Shown one piece after another: positions 51,863-63,500 of a stretch of DNA of 64,000 nt. The stretch lies in the NCBI GenBank assembly GCA_036768485.1, contig JAVLUZ010000731.1, positions 164,001 to 228,000 on the forward strand, given 5' to 3'. The notes beneath the pieces were generated by a model that worked only from the letters and a program-made list of their open reading frames with translations, was not told the origin of the DNA and ran no database searches. Made by a program: the position numbers and the translations under genes. Source of the stretch: Mermis nigrescens. Taxonomy: Eukaryota > Nematoda > Enoplea > Mermithida > Mermithidae. The first letter of the stretch is position 1. Every line of letters starts with the position of its first letter.

Positions 51863-54800
51863 CTGCAAATAAATGAAAAATGAATAAACTAAAAATTAAT
51901 GCAAATTAAGTTTAATGCAATGTTTACCAAAACAGTATGCGGATCATGAGGGTAATCAATTTTTCGGCAATTCATATCGATTGCCCAATAAAATATGTTA
52001 TTTTTTATGAATAATCCATAATCAAATAAAAATTCTATTTCTAATTCAAATTATAGTGAAATGAATTGCACTGCATTATACTGTATTATATTTTTATCAC
52101 TATATTATATATTATATTAGATTATTTATTGAACTATGCACTTTCAAATCGAAAAAGGTTCCAATTTGAATTAAAATTAGAACCCGTAACTTATGCGCTG
52201 AAAAATTGAAAAGCTATCCAAACGACTCAAACAGCACAAGTTCACAAAACTTGACACGGCGCTAGTGGTTATTCGGAAGCTAAATTACCGTAGTATTCAT
52301 ATTTTCTGACATTTCGACAAAACGCGCATTGTATTCAATTTTCCATGCAATTAAAGGCTAAATTTAGGATTGTAAACTATGGAAGTGTAAAGTAGCAGTT
52401 AATTAGAAATGCCGCGTAGCACGCCACATTTACCAAATTTGATTTTTTGGAAATGTCTAAGGCTTTATATAAATAATGAAAAATACCATAATTTGGCCAA
52501 ATTTACGAATGTAAACCACGGAAAAGGGAGTGCGAATTAGCACTTAAAAGAAATATACCATAAAGAAGGCCTGTGGGTAACGGTTAATAAGGATATGTTG
52601 TGAATGCGAGCCGATTCGTAAATTTCGCCCTCTACGTCGATAGATACGGCGCTCGTACATTCGTCCAATAAGGCAAATTTTGGCCTACAGCGTCGCAAGA
52701 GGATAAAATTTAAGAAAAAACTTCTAAAAAATCTATACAAAAATAAAAAGTAAATTATAAATGGAAATAAAACTTGAATCTAAAATCAGCACAATTTCGA
52801 ATTCGATAGGGGGCAAGGTTTGGGGCCACTGGGCTGTCGGCCCCGATCGCCCAAAATTTCTCATTATCGATTTCGAAAATATACATAAATATTCTTCAGG
52901 CACTTTTGAGAAGCGTACATTAATGTTTAGTAGCAGATTAGCCATATTTTGATTTTTCTTCGTTTCGCAGTAATTGAATAATTTATTTTCGGACTGATAA
53001 AAATGGGAAAAAAACCTGAGCGACGTACAAAGCATTTTTTAAACAGGAGGGGATGGTTGTTGGTTAACATCACACCTTGGCGTGGGGGTTCGGGGGTATG
53101 CACCCCCACCACGAGAAACCAAAATACCCCCCCCAAATAATTTTTTTTGTTTTTTTCGCAATTTTTTGATGCCAATGGATAGTGCTCGATTAGAAACGTT
53201 GAAAAATGGTGTTTTTTCGCCATACCACCATATTTAAGGCTATTTTTTGACCTTTGAAAAATATTGCACCCCTGAATTTCGGTGCTGCCCACCTATGGTT
53301 AACATACATGATTTTTAAGGGTAGGATTAAGGCAATTTCGTTCACCTCCACCTTCAGGAATTTTTTTCCACCCCGCCTTCTATAATTCGCGATTTTCCGA
53401 AAAATCGTGTAAAAAAGGTACATTTTCAAATTTTTTTCCCGCAAATTTCCGCACATTTTTCCGTTCTAGAAAGGTAGAGCAACATCAGAATAGCAAAAAA
53501 TGATGTTTTCCGAACTTATCCACGTTTTTGGGCCCAAAAGGGCGTTTTAGAAAATTTTTTGGTTTCAGCTCGCAAAATTTCCATGATGACGTGTTCCGAT
53601 GAGTGATGAAATTTGGAATTCGAACGAGGAATAATGAACGGAATGCGGAAAAATAATTATTATACTAAATATCATAATAAATGATAATAAAATAAAATAA
53701 TGAGGAAAAATAAGGCGAAATTGAGGTAAAAAACGTAAATTACAATAGCTTTCTTGTAAAAGTACTCGAAATTGACCAGAAATTATAAATTGAGGCAGTT
53801 TATATGCTTTTTTTAGAACTTTTTAGGCAATTTTTCAGTCCATTTTAGGTCAAAACTCCCCGGTTGACCCAAGCGGAAGTTTTGGTACCGAAAAATGTAA
53901 AAAGTGAAGTTTTATCAAAATGCAAATTTAGAATTCCAGCGCTAAACACGTATGGTGCTTATCCCGAAAACTTTTGGAATGTCCAAAGAGCTGTTGTAAA
54001 TGAAAAATACAAAAATAAATAACAAATAAAGGTGAGTTGGTACCTATGATAGAAAATTCTAGCCAATGCGAGACGCTGCTTCTCCCCTCCGCTCAAAACG
54101 TCATTCCATTCATTCTTTGCATTCCAGCCTATTAGAAGCGTAATACGAAATTTTCAACATAAAGAAAAGTACAAACAAATAAAAATAAATCAAAAAATAC
54201 AAAAGGAGTCAATCGATACAAGCGGGCAGAAGCAAACATGGAATTTTGATCTGGACCACACATGGGCGCACACGTTTCCATAAGGGGGGTAAGGAGGGGT
54301 ATTACTCCCCCTCAGGGTCCAAGGCTCAAGTGACTGTCCGACGATTTTTGGTAATTTTTACTATGACAAAAGTGGACCTCCTAACTATTAAAATTTCACG
54401 AAGTGATACAGTATTTTTGAATGTAAGCAAGAGTAAATAGACAAACTATTACTATAAAACATGCATGTAATGGCTCAAAATTTTGGAAGAGGGGGTCCTC
54501 GGCATACGTATACGGCTGAAAATTTCGGGTATAGGTCCCGGGCTATGTTTAGAAGGAGGACGGGGGGTTAGCGACTCCAATTTTAGGCCAAAAATGGCAA
54601 AAACACCTGAAAATTGCCAAAAATGCGCAAGTCCTCGCTAGAAATGCGGGAAGGTGGTCAAAAATTTTCTGACTTTGGAGGGGGTGCGGGGCTTAAAAGC
54701 GTAGGTGGGGGATGGCCCAAACCCCTGTTACATGAATATTTCTGGGTCATTTTTCGGGGGGGGGGGTAAACAGCTCCGATTTTTAGCCAAAAATGGCAAA

Positions 54801-57800
54801 AAACCTAAAAATAGACAAAAAGCGCAAGTTTTCGCCAAAAATTGGGGAGGATGGGTCAAAATTTTCTGACGTTAGGCGGGGGTATTTGGGGAGGACCTCC
54901 TACCTTCTGTGAGCAATTCCCAAAAGCCCTCTTGTTACACGTATTGTTTTAGGCCATCTTTCGAGGGGGCGTAAATGACCACCAATGTTTGGCCGAAAAT
55001 TGCAAAAACGCATCTAAAAATGGCCGAAAAATGCAGCTTTTCGCCAAAAATCGATTTGAGCTCGGGCATTTATTTTTGGAGCCATTTCTATACAATGTCA
55101 ACATACTTTCTGAGGCAAAGTGGTTTTAATTTTAACTTTTTTCAATATTTTTCTAGGAAATTTCAGAAAATGTTTGGCGCTTCGCGCAAAAATATCGCTA
55201 ATATACTGTATTTAGATTCAAGCAAGGGCATTAAACAATCAAAAATCAATCTTTGCGTAATCTAGGCATCTTTATGCAGATTCAAATATCTTTTGTATAT
55301 ATTTATACTGTTTTGGAAAATTTTATGCAAAAAGTGAGTACTGTTTAATAACTTTGCACTTTTTTGCCTTTCAAAGAAAAATCTGACTAATTTATATTGA
55401 TGTTGCATTGGATTTATAAGCGCAGTGGTGCTTATTACAAGATTTAATTGACATATTACAATTTCTGCAATAATTCTGATTTTGTAGTATAGCCCCTACC
55501 AACAGTAGTTCGAATCTTTATTAATTATGCATTTATTTAATTTTTAATTTCTCCTAAGCTCAAATCGAGTAAAAACGTTACATTTTAACAACTAATTACC
55601 GGTTAGTTTTTGCAGATGATACAATTTGATTTTTAGATCGCCAGGAAATAGGCCTAGGGAGCTTCCCATCCAAAGTCGACCGTCCTCTTCCAGTCCCCAA
55701 AAGCCAAATTTTTTCTCCTCAAGTCGAGCCAACGATTTTGGGCAAAAGCTTCGATAAAGGGCCTTTTTTGCAATTTCAGATTACGGTAGCTTACCGTAGC
55801 ATAGATGACCTACCTCCTTCTCTAGCCACGACGTAATTCAAGTGAACTATATCTAAAATTCGTTCGAGATCCGAATCGGATTTATTTTTGCGTTTCATGC
55901 ATACGTGAGAATCTGGATAAATCACTTGATCCCTCAAAGTCCCAACGCACATATAGGGTCTGCATTGATAAAAAATAAACAAGTAGAGAACAAAATAAAT
56001 TTAAAAAATGAAAAATGTAATAAAACGCGTAAAGTCATGCACAAAATATTAAAATAGAGTAGAAAACTAAGATACAAGCGTTTAAAAATGTGAAAAATTA
56101 TAATATTATTTCATTTCGGGGGAGGGGGCGGACTCCACCGCGAACTTTGTTCACTAAATTTTAAAAAAATGGAGGAGTAAACAGCGTGCTATAATTTTAT
56201 TTGAATATTTTGGCCGAATTTTTCTCAAATAAAACCGAAAATCAAAGGGCGAATAAGCACACTGAAAACTATACAATACGAATTTAGAGAAAGACTAATA
56301 AAATACGTAAAAGTGCGAAATTGGAGCAAATCGCAACGAAAATCCGAAAATTATGCACAATTTCAACGAAATTTAGTAGCATTCTATTCGTGGATTGAAA
56401 CAGATAAAAAGTACACATGTAAAAAGCGATATCCAGTCTATTTTGACAAATCAAAGGCCAAAGAATGAAAAAATCGCAGAAAATATTCCGTCAAAAATAA
56501 TTATCAATTATTCTCCATATACTTACTACCACACCTGGACGTGGGGGCTTTGGGGTATGCACCCCCTCCCCAGAAACCGAGATACCTCCCAGAATTTAAT
56601 TTTCGAAATTTTTTTGTTTTTTTCTCGCAATTTTTTTGATGCCAATGGATAGTGCTCGATGAGAAACATTGAAAAATTGTATTTCATTCGCCATACCACC
56701 ATTTGTAAGTCCATTTTTTACCTTTAAAAAATCTTACACCCCAGAATTTTAGTGCCGCCCACCTATGCTTACTACTATTTGAGTTTTAAAATTCTCTTTA
56801 CGCTTCAAATCTTATTTATAGAAGGCAAAACAAAACAAAAGATTTGTCCCTTTAGTACGCAAAACAAAGCCTGAGACTTTCCCGCGAAAATTAGTAGTTA
56901 TTTTTATGGCAAAAAGCAACAAATTTCCGTAGTTTCGCGCCAATACTGATTTTCTGACTATATTTTGTTCAATTTACGGGCATTTAATCCAGACTTTTTC
57001 TGAATTTTCCAACGTTATCATATTTAAAAAAACGACTGTCCAAAACAATAAGAAATCAGTGTTTATTTACGTTTACCCATTTTTTAGCGCAAAAAAGGCA
57101 CCTAAAGATATTTTTTCGCAGCTGACCCCTCAACAATTACATGCTGTATGTACACGCATAGAGCAGACTGCAAAATTTTCAAAATGGAAGAAAGGATAAA
57201 ACTTTCTGGAGCAAATCAGGCAAATGAAGACTAAAATTGATGAAAATATAAATTTTTTAAAAAAGCGTAAAATTGACCAGAAATCGTGGATCAACCTATT
57301 GAAGAAGAAGAAGAAGAAGAGTTTATTGCGACAGAGACGGAAATAAAAGAATACAAATATGGTTCAATTGAAAAAAGAAAAAATCAAAGTAAATACAGTA
57401 AGATGACGTCAATGGAATGCAATTTGAAGTATAAATTACTGTGATAAAACAAAACGTAATATCAATAACCTGCAAAAGGACTATAAAGGCGGTTTACTCT
57501 TATAGTCTAAGGCATTTATATATTTATATCTGAATTATATATATATTTTCTAACCTATTTTACCACTTATTCGAATTTATAAGATAATTTTGGCCCAAAA
57601 AAGGATCATTGAGTATGTAAATCGTTCCCAGACCATCCGTGATTTTCGTATATATATATACGTAACTACCACAAAATATTAAAACTATCGTAAGCATTAG
57701 ACACTCAGTTGAGAAATGAAAACAGAGAAAAATTTTAGGCACCTAAATAAATAGTGAATAAACAGATATGAACATACATGATCTTGGGGGTGAAGCTAGG

Positions 57801-58934
57801 GGGTTTTCAATCCCCTTCCCCAAAAAATTTTCACTAACCCCAGCATTAGCGATTTTTCAAAAATTCCTACAAATTTTCTGAAAATTCGTAGAAAAGGTGC
57901 TGTTTTAAGGTTTTTCCGCTGTCGATTTGCTCAAAAGCGCCAGATTGTCGGCGTTTCGCGCCATATACTCATGTTTTTGGCTATATTTTGTTCAATTTGT
58001 ACGACTTTTTTGGATTTGTTACGAATTTTTAATGTTTTTATGCTCTAGAAAGAAAGAGCATCGTCAGAAACGTCGAAAATGGTGTTTTTGACGCCTACCT
58101 ATCATTTTAGAGCCCAGAAAGGCACTTTAAAATTTCAAGCCCCCCTAGAATTCCCATGCTGTGCATGATTTGGTATGAAACAGATGAAGCTATTGAAGTT
58201 TGAAAATGTATAAAAAGCCCGTGGTCATGGTCGTAAAAGCGCAGAGTGAGGGATAGCACAATCGGCCAATGTTTGAAGGGTAATTCCCTTTTGGCCGAAA
58301 ACAATGGGAAAGAAATTTCGCTTAAAATGCTTCAAAAAATGGCTTGTTTCCAAAATAATCAGGGAAGAGAAGTAAACACTTCGAACATTTATTTAGAAGA
58401 AGGGGTGCAGGGCAGTCGATCCCACATACAAATTTCTGACAATTTTCTCGCGATTTTGCCCGATTAGACCCCAGAATTCGGTTGCTGCCCATTCATGTGA
58501 AACCCTGAATAGAGATCCCGAATCGCCCTCTCATGCACTATACTCATGATCAGACATGTAAAACATTAAACAGTTCCAAATTTTTAATAGGTGCTCAATT
58601 TATTTCTGGAAGGAGATAAATGACCGTCCATTTTTGCGTAAAAAAACACCTGGAAATGGCTAAAAAACGCATGATTTTGCCGAAACATGTGGAGAATATC
58701 TGACTTAGGGATTGGGGGGACGATCAACTCTGCTAAGGGACCCCATTCCCCTCTTGAATCTATGCTCGTCATAAATTTATATATCTACCTTTGGGGCACG
58801 TAGAACAGATCACATTTGGGGGGTTTCCTTAATACCCCATCGTAACAGGGCCATAGCCCGTCCAAAATGCGAAACAATGAACTTTTGCCGCATCCGTTTG
58901 GCCCGCTGATCAATAAATGCATCCCGGAATTTAT
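51799..58934 (-). CDS. ABCD1/2-type peroxisomal ABC half-transporter, C-terminal nucleotide-binding domain (5' exons missing)
   Basis: Five exons on the minus strand, 5' to 3': 58789-58934, 55814-55959, 54044-54128, 52559-52684 and 51799-51862, all with GT/AG borders and matching phases. They encode a full ABC ATPase domain: Walker [11 protein letters not shown]-loop VPQ-RPYM, signature LSGGEKQR, Walker B ALLDEC and H-loop [17 protein letters not shown] and RPSLWKYHTH favour ABCD1/2 (ALDP/ALDR) over ABCD3. Such half-transporters dimerise in the peroxisomal membrane and import very-long-chain acyl-CoA. The transmembrane exons were not recognised up to 64 kb and probably lie further right. No lesions are seen. 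The C-terminal tail after the H-loop is short. Confidence 0.9.
52559..52684 (-). CDS. ABCD exon: Walker B and H-loop
   Basis: 126 bp, acceptor GCTGTAG|GCCAAAAT, donor TTTATG|GTATAT. Encodes [20 protein letters not shown] and [10 protein letters not shown]. Confidence 0.92.
53071..53298 (-). repeat. Family A dispersed repeat copy (ABCD intron)
   Basis: Starts CACACCTTGGCGTGGGGG and ends GTGCTGCCCACCTATGG; shorter than the others in its C-rich half. Confidence 0.7.
53299..54043. other. ABCD intron with a diverged family B copy
   Basis: A segment at about 53330-53600 has family B landmarks (CTAGAAAGGTAGAGCA, AATGATGTTTTCCG, GGGCCCAAAAGGGCG) but no clear hairpin core. No gene content otherwise. 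Confidence 0.4.
54044..54128 (-). CDS. ABCD exon: ABC signature
   Basis: 85 bp, acceptor CTAATAG|GCTGGAAT, donor CATAG|GTACCA. Encodes [20 protein letters not shown]; both splice phases fit the neighbours. Confidence 0.9.
54129..55813. other. ABCD intron; repeats only
   Basis: Contains two related ~180-bp lines around 54480-54980 (e.g. TTTTAGGCCAAAAATGGCAA and variants), a family B core at 55176-55187, and a segment at 55200-55400 related to 21940-22080. No exon seen. Confidence 0.45.
55814..55959 (-). CDS. ABCD exon: after the Q-loop
   Basis: 146 bp, acceptor AATGCAG|ACCCTATA, donor GAAGGAG|GTAGGT. Encodes [17 protein letters not shown] and [19 protein letters not shown]. Confidence 0.9.
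56529..56767 (-). repeat. Family A dispersed repeat copy (ABCD intron)
   Basis: Starts CCACACCTGGACGTGGGGG and ends AGTGCCGCCCACCTATG. Confidence 0.7.
56768..58788. other. ABCD intron with family B copies and a GAA microsatellite
   Basis: Family B-like copies lie at about 56930-57180 and 57790-58170 (core GGCGTTTCGCGCC at 57950-57962, end CCCATGCTGTGCATG). A (GAA)n run is at 57301-57320. No exon recognised. Confidence 0.5.
58789..58934 (-). CDS. ABCD exon: Walker A
   Basis: 146 bp, acceptor AGCTCAG|ATAAATTC, donor CCAAAG|GTAGAT. Encodes [20 protein letters not shown] and FYVPQ. Confidence 0.9.
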
Positions 58935-59700
58935 CTGAGCTCGTGATATTGATTATGCATTAATTAAAAAATGTTAATAACAAATTGAAGCCAAAAACAA
59001 AGGAATAGACATGAAATACATAAAATAGAATGCACAACACAAATAAGCGAACAGAAAGTTGAATAAAACATGAGAAAACAAAAGCGTTATGGATCAAAAA
59101 TGCATAACTAAGACGAAAATGATCGACGTGTTATTGTATTTTTCATTTATGTATAAGATTGAAGATTTTTAAGAACAGATCAGCTTGCCCAGTCAGACGG
59201 CGAGAAATACTTAATTTCAAGCAGAAAATGGAAAGAAAGCTCAAAATTTACACAAATAAAAATGAAAGTATTTCGTAGCCGATTCATAGGTGCACAAGGC
59301 CAGGGTCGGAAGAGGACTGAAGTCCCAAAATCCAAAACAGTAAATTTAACGCTCAAGACTCTTTTTGCTGTTATAACGATCAAATGGTTGAAATAGCCTA
59401 TAAAATATTTTTTCGCAGTAATATCGCATTTTAAAAGCATTTTTAGTCCATTTCGACTGCATTATATCAATTTTAAAGCTAAGAAGTGCAAAAATTTATC
59501 CATTTTAGGCGCTTTTTGAGTAAAACTGGCGCGAAGCTCCGGAATAATTGTGACATTTTTGCTGCTTTTGAACTCAAAAATGATGCAAAGTGGCACCAAA
59601 TTTTGGAATTTCACACAACCCCGGAACCTTCGACTTACGAAACTATCTCCCTATTCACGTTACATGCCACTCTTTATTTATAAATCCCGACTTATATATA
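58935..59700. other. Upstream of the first recognised ABCD exon; no exon identified
   Basis: The preceding ABCD exon must end in phase 0, but I found no matching sequence. A family B core variant (GGCGCGAAGCTCC) is at 59528-59540. Confidence 0.4.
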
Positions 59701-60204
59701 AGGGGTGGCCCAAAAAAGCTACATGTCAATTCAACAGGTCATAACTTCGGCTTATATGAGCATGCGACTTTGTAAGGTAGCTTTAGATAGATAAAAGTAT
59801 CTTCTTTCAGATCGTGTAAAAAATTTTGGCCAGATGTCAACGGTTCGGGCGCTACCGCAGTTTGTTTACACCCTACTTTAATATTTTTCAAATACAAATA
59901 GCGTCACTGGACTTACCGTTAATTTGCATACTCTTGTGACGATATCCTAAAATTTTTGCACTAAGTACAACGCGTATCTAATCCGGTGTGTAAAAAATAA
60001 CCATGGGGGTTTAAACAATGTCAAAGTGAGATATAAACAAACTGTCATAGCGCAGGAACCAATGACAGCTGGCCAAAATTTTTAATGTGGTACAAACAAG
60101 GAGATGTTCACCTATCTAATGCAGCTGGTCTTAAAGTTTTATGATCACATCAGACAAAGTTATGCCGTACTAATTAATGTAGCCTTTTTTATGGGCCGCC
60201 CTGT
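59701..60204. mobile_element. Fold-back/MITE element with GGGTGGCCCAAAAAAG-like ends
   Basis: Inverted arms of about 190 bp share GGGTGGCCCAAAAAAGCTAC (inverse GTAGCCTTTTTTATGGGCCG), a GGTCATAACTT line and AAAAATTTTGGCCAG. It is flanked by TATATA-rich sequence. There is no transposase ORF. Confidence 0.65.
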
Positions 60205-60692
60205 ATATCAGCGCAGATTATAGTACTACTATTTTTGCATGTTGTTTACACAAGGTTTCGATCAAAGATAAAGCTAATGCATTTTGCATGCTTTTATTAT
60301 AACTGAATAACGGTTTGATTCTAGGGAAATTAGATTTTTTAAAAGGATTGTTTTCTGATTCTTAGTTTTTTCGAAATCACTGTAATTTTTTACATTTCCT
60401 GGAAGTTGAAAAACAAGCTGCAAAATAAATTCACTGGCAGTCTCTTGCTAAAGTTTTATTGCATTATTATTTGTAACTATTTTTATAGTATATTACGATA
60501 TTTTAATCTTTTAAAGAAAACTCTTATCCTACAAATACTCTTATTTAACACTATTCATAATTAACCAATACTCGAAATTTGGATATATTTACAATGCCTA
60601 CTGTCCCAATAGAAAGTAGAAGACCTCTCTCTATTCAGCGCCACTCATGCATTTAAGTAACTACTACTCCAGGTTGCGATTTGGATATTAAA

Positions 60693-61519
60693 TACTAGCA
60701 AACACAAGCTCCGATGGAACAAAAAGGACGAATATACTTCAAAACACGCACTATTGAGCATATAAAAGATGGGGACTAGGAAAAAGTCACCGATGCTGAA
60801 AAAATTAATATTTCTCTATGCAATGCCAAAATCGAAGAAAAACCACATGCAGTGTTGTATCCAAACGTAAGTATTCACTTTAAAGTAAAAAAGGACAACT
60901 CTTGCGGATTGCTAACTTTAAGTGCAATCGAATTTAATTAACGCAGCAGAGGCGCTAATCCTGACAAGCACGAAACACGCGCATAAACAACATCTAGCGC
61001 TAAAACGTATAAGGCAGGTAAGAATAATGAGAAGGACTATAAGAATTACGAGTAAATCAGGAGAACAGAGGATAATAACAGAAGGCACATTTGGGTAGAA
61101 CACAAAAACAAGATAAAAAACAGACGAAAATTTAACTAAAGAACCATAATATAGCAAATAAGGAGCGAATTACATTATTCATTAATCATTTGTTAGTTAT
61201 TATCACATATTGGCTATATATCGTCAGAAATTGCCAAATTGATAAGCGACAAATCGAATGTTTAATACGCATCGAATTTTCTTCGTAAGCTCTTTCTGAG
61301 TGAATCAGCAAAAATTTTTTGCAACTTCTTTTTCAGAAGCCGCAGAATATAGTTCGATTTTGCAGTGCCTATAGAAAGCCTAGTTTTTAGCACATTCTAA
61401 TATTTTTTGCATGCATCGGTGACTTTTTCCTAGTCCCCATCTTTTATATCCTCAATAATGCGCGTTTTAAAGTATATTCTTCCTTTTTTGTTCCATCGGA
61501 GCATTTTCCTATGCTAGTA
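60693..61519. mobile_element. Fold-back element, same family as 21199-22563
   Basis: Inverted arms (60693-60860 and 61360-61519) match well: GATGGGGACTAGGAAAAAGT on the left is exactly inverted in the right arm, and the ends are TACTAGCA / TGCTAGTA. The ~500-bp interior has no convincing ORF. Confidence 0.75.
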
Positions 61520-62879
61520 CCCACCGTTTTATTAAGAATATTTGAATATATCAGTGGAGTTCATAAAGAACAAGTTGGTTGTCAATTCTACTCCCAACGT
61601 CAGAATATTTTTGACTTCCAGCCCCCCTAAATTTAAAAATTCTTGGAGAAAATTTGCGTTTTTCGGCCAATTTCAGGTGCTTTTTGCTATTTTTGGCCAA
61701 AAATTTGTAGGTCATCCAACCGCTTCCCCCCAGAAAGGGCCGGAGACCCCGGAATATTTTAAGCCGTTACACATATGAGCATGCTTTCTTCTTTCGTTTT
61801 TTTTGGGGGTTTATATTCTCCAGGGTCCTGCCTGAGGCCCCGTGCCCATATGTGTTGAAACGTAGTGTGCCGTATGCTACCTTTGTTCGGGCGCGGATTT
61901 GGATGGGGGAGCGCCCTGTCGTCAAATAATATTTAGGCGCAATAGAGAATGATGTTGATCATTTCAGCAATGTTTTATCTCGATTTTTCAAATTTTTTTT
62001 GTCGGGTAGTACTTACTAATGCCATTCACTCACTTTCTTGTTGATCTAAGAACTATATTTTCACGTCAGAAAAGTTGTTTAGGTACAAAACAAGGATTTT
62101 TTAGTTCTTAAAACGATTTCGGAGTATTTTTTTGTGCTTCGTGCCGATTTTCTCACTAATTTTGCGCGTTTTTTATAGTAAGTTTTCGAGAATTTCTATT
62201 TTCTTTCGAATCACCAATGCTACTGTCTGTCGAAAGACGGCAAAATAACGATGTTTACGCATAATAGACGAATTTTAGGGACAGTTTTCGACACTATCAG
62301 GGTAATTTGGGGTTCCGTCCCCCTGTCAGAACACCCTGGATCAGCCACTGCCTTTTCTTTATTCCAACCCACACAATTAAGGATTGCATGGCTTCTAATG
62401 ACTAATTCCAACCACGGTTTTTTTGTATTCGGCAAAGATTTTTCGAGATGTACAAAGACTTTTTGGGACCGTCTTCGTACATGTACAAAGATTTTTGGAA
62501 GACAAAAACTGCAAAAAAGGTCTGAAATTCGCTAAAGTTTTCGGCGCTTAGCGCCGAAATGAGTAATTGTGTGTCCAATATATCTTTATAATTTCAGAAA
62601 TTGCATTTTGAAAGGAAAAATGCCAAATTTCTTGGCGCTTCGCGCCGTTTTGAGACGATTATTACTGATTTCTGCCCTCAGAAACCTAGAAATTGCTAGA
62701 ATACGTAACCAAAGGCCGAAAACCTCTGTTTTTGGAATACGTAACCAAAGGTCGAAAAACTCTGTTTTTGCCACACTAAAATCGCTACTGTATCATATTA
62801 TAGTACCCAAAAATTTGTGTGTACGAAATGTACAAAGACTTTAAGGGACCATCTTTGTACATGTACAAAGGACCTTGTA
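61520..62879. other. No gene found; two family B cores
   Basis: Family B cores are at 62543-62555 (GGCGCTTAGCGCC) and 62634-62646 (exact), only 90 bp apart, with degenerate family B sequence around 62100-62330. A short direct repeat AATACGTAACCAAAGG lies near 62699 and 62737. Confidence 0.5.
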
Positions 62880-63500
62880 CAGAAAAAATACTGATTCTCC
62901 AACTCATATTGAGTGAAGTTGTCTGAAAAATACCTGCAAAAACGACTTCTAATCGCCCCATACTTAACACTTTCAACACCAGGAATGACTTCGTATTGAG
63001 TTTAAAGAAAGTTGACCAAGTGTGTTGGGTAGCCATTGACACGTGCTTTTTTTGGAATATTTCACTCGGATCGATTCATAGCCGCAGAATAGAGCAGCCA
63101 AAAACTGTCAAAAAACATGTTTTTTAACCATAAAGCTTAAACTTTACACCTCCATATCTAACTGTATAATGAGATTAGAGAGACGCGTTGAAGTTCGATG
63201 TGTAACCCCTACGAGTGATTTATTTTTATAATATCTTACACGCCGAAATTCATAACCAGAAAAAGGAGTAAACTAAAAAAAGAGATAAAACGCATTTTTT
63301 CGTTCACCTCAGGGTGTAAACTTTTAACCCCTATAACTAAGTCCGTATCGATTGTATACGAACGCGGTCAAGTTCCAAGTGCAGCCTCTAAAACGTAACT
63401 TTATTTTAGCAATAATTTTTAGCACACGACTTATAACCAGAGAAGAGGGCAGTCAAAAACCGTCAAAAACGTGTTTTTTAAACCCCGATTCTCTACACTT
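62880..63500. repeat. Tandem repeat, about 170-bp unit, 3-4 copies
   Basis: Units carry lines like ATTGAGTTTAAAGAAAGTTG, GTGTAACC or GTGCAGCC, CATAACCAGA and ACGTGTTTTTTAAACC. They are related to 31510-31960 and 25940-26130. Confidence 0.65.

Noticed and set aside
52927..53035. Possible ABCD signature exon in a minus-strand frame near the Walker B exon
   Set aside because: The resemblance to the signature region was weak; the real signature exon with LSGGEKQR was found at 54044-54128.
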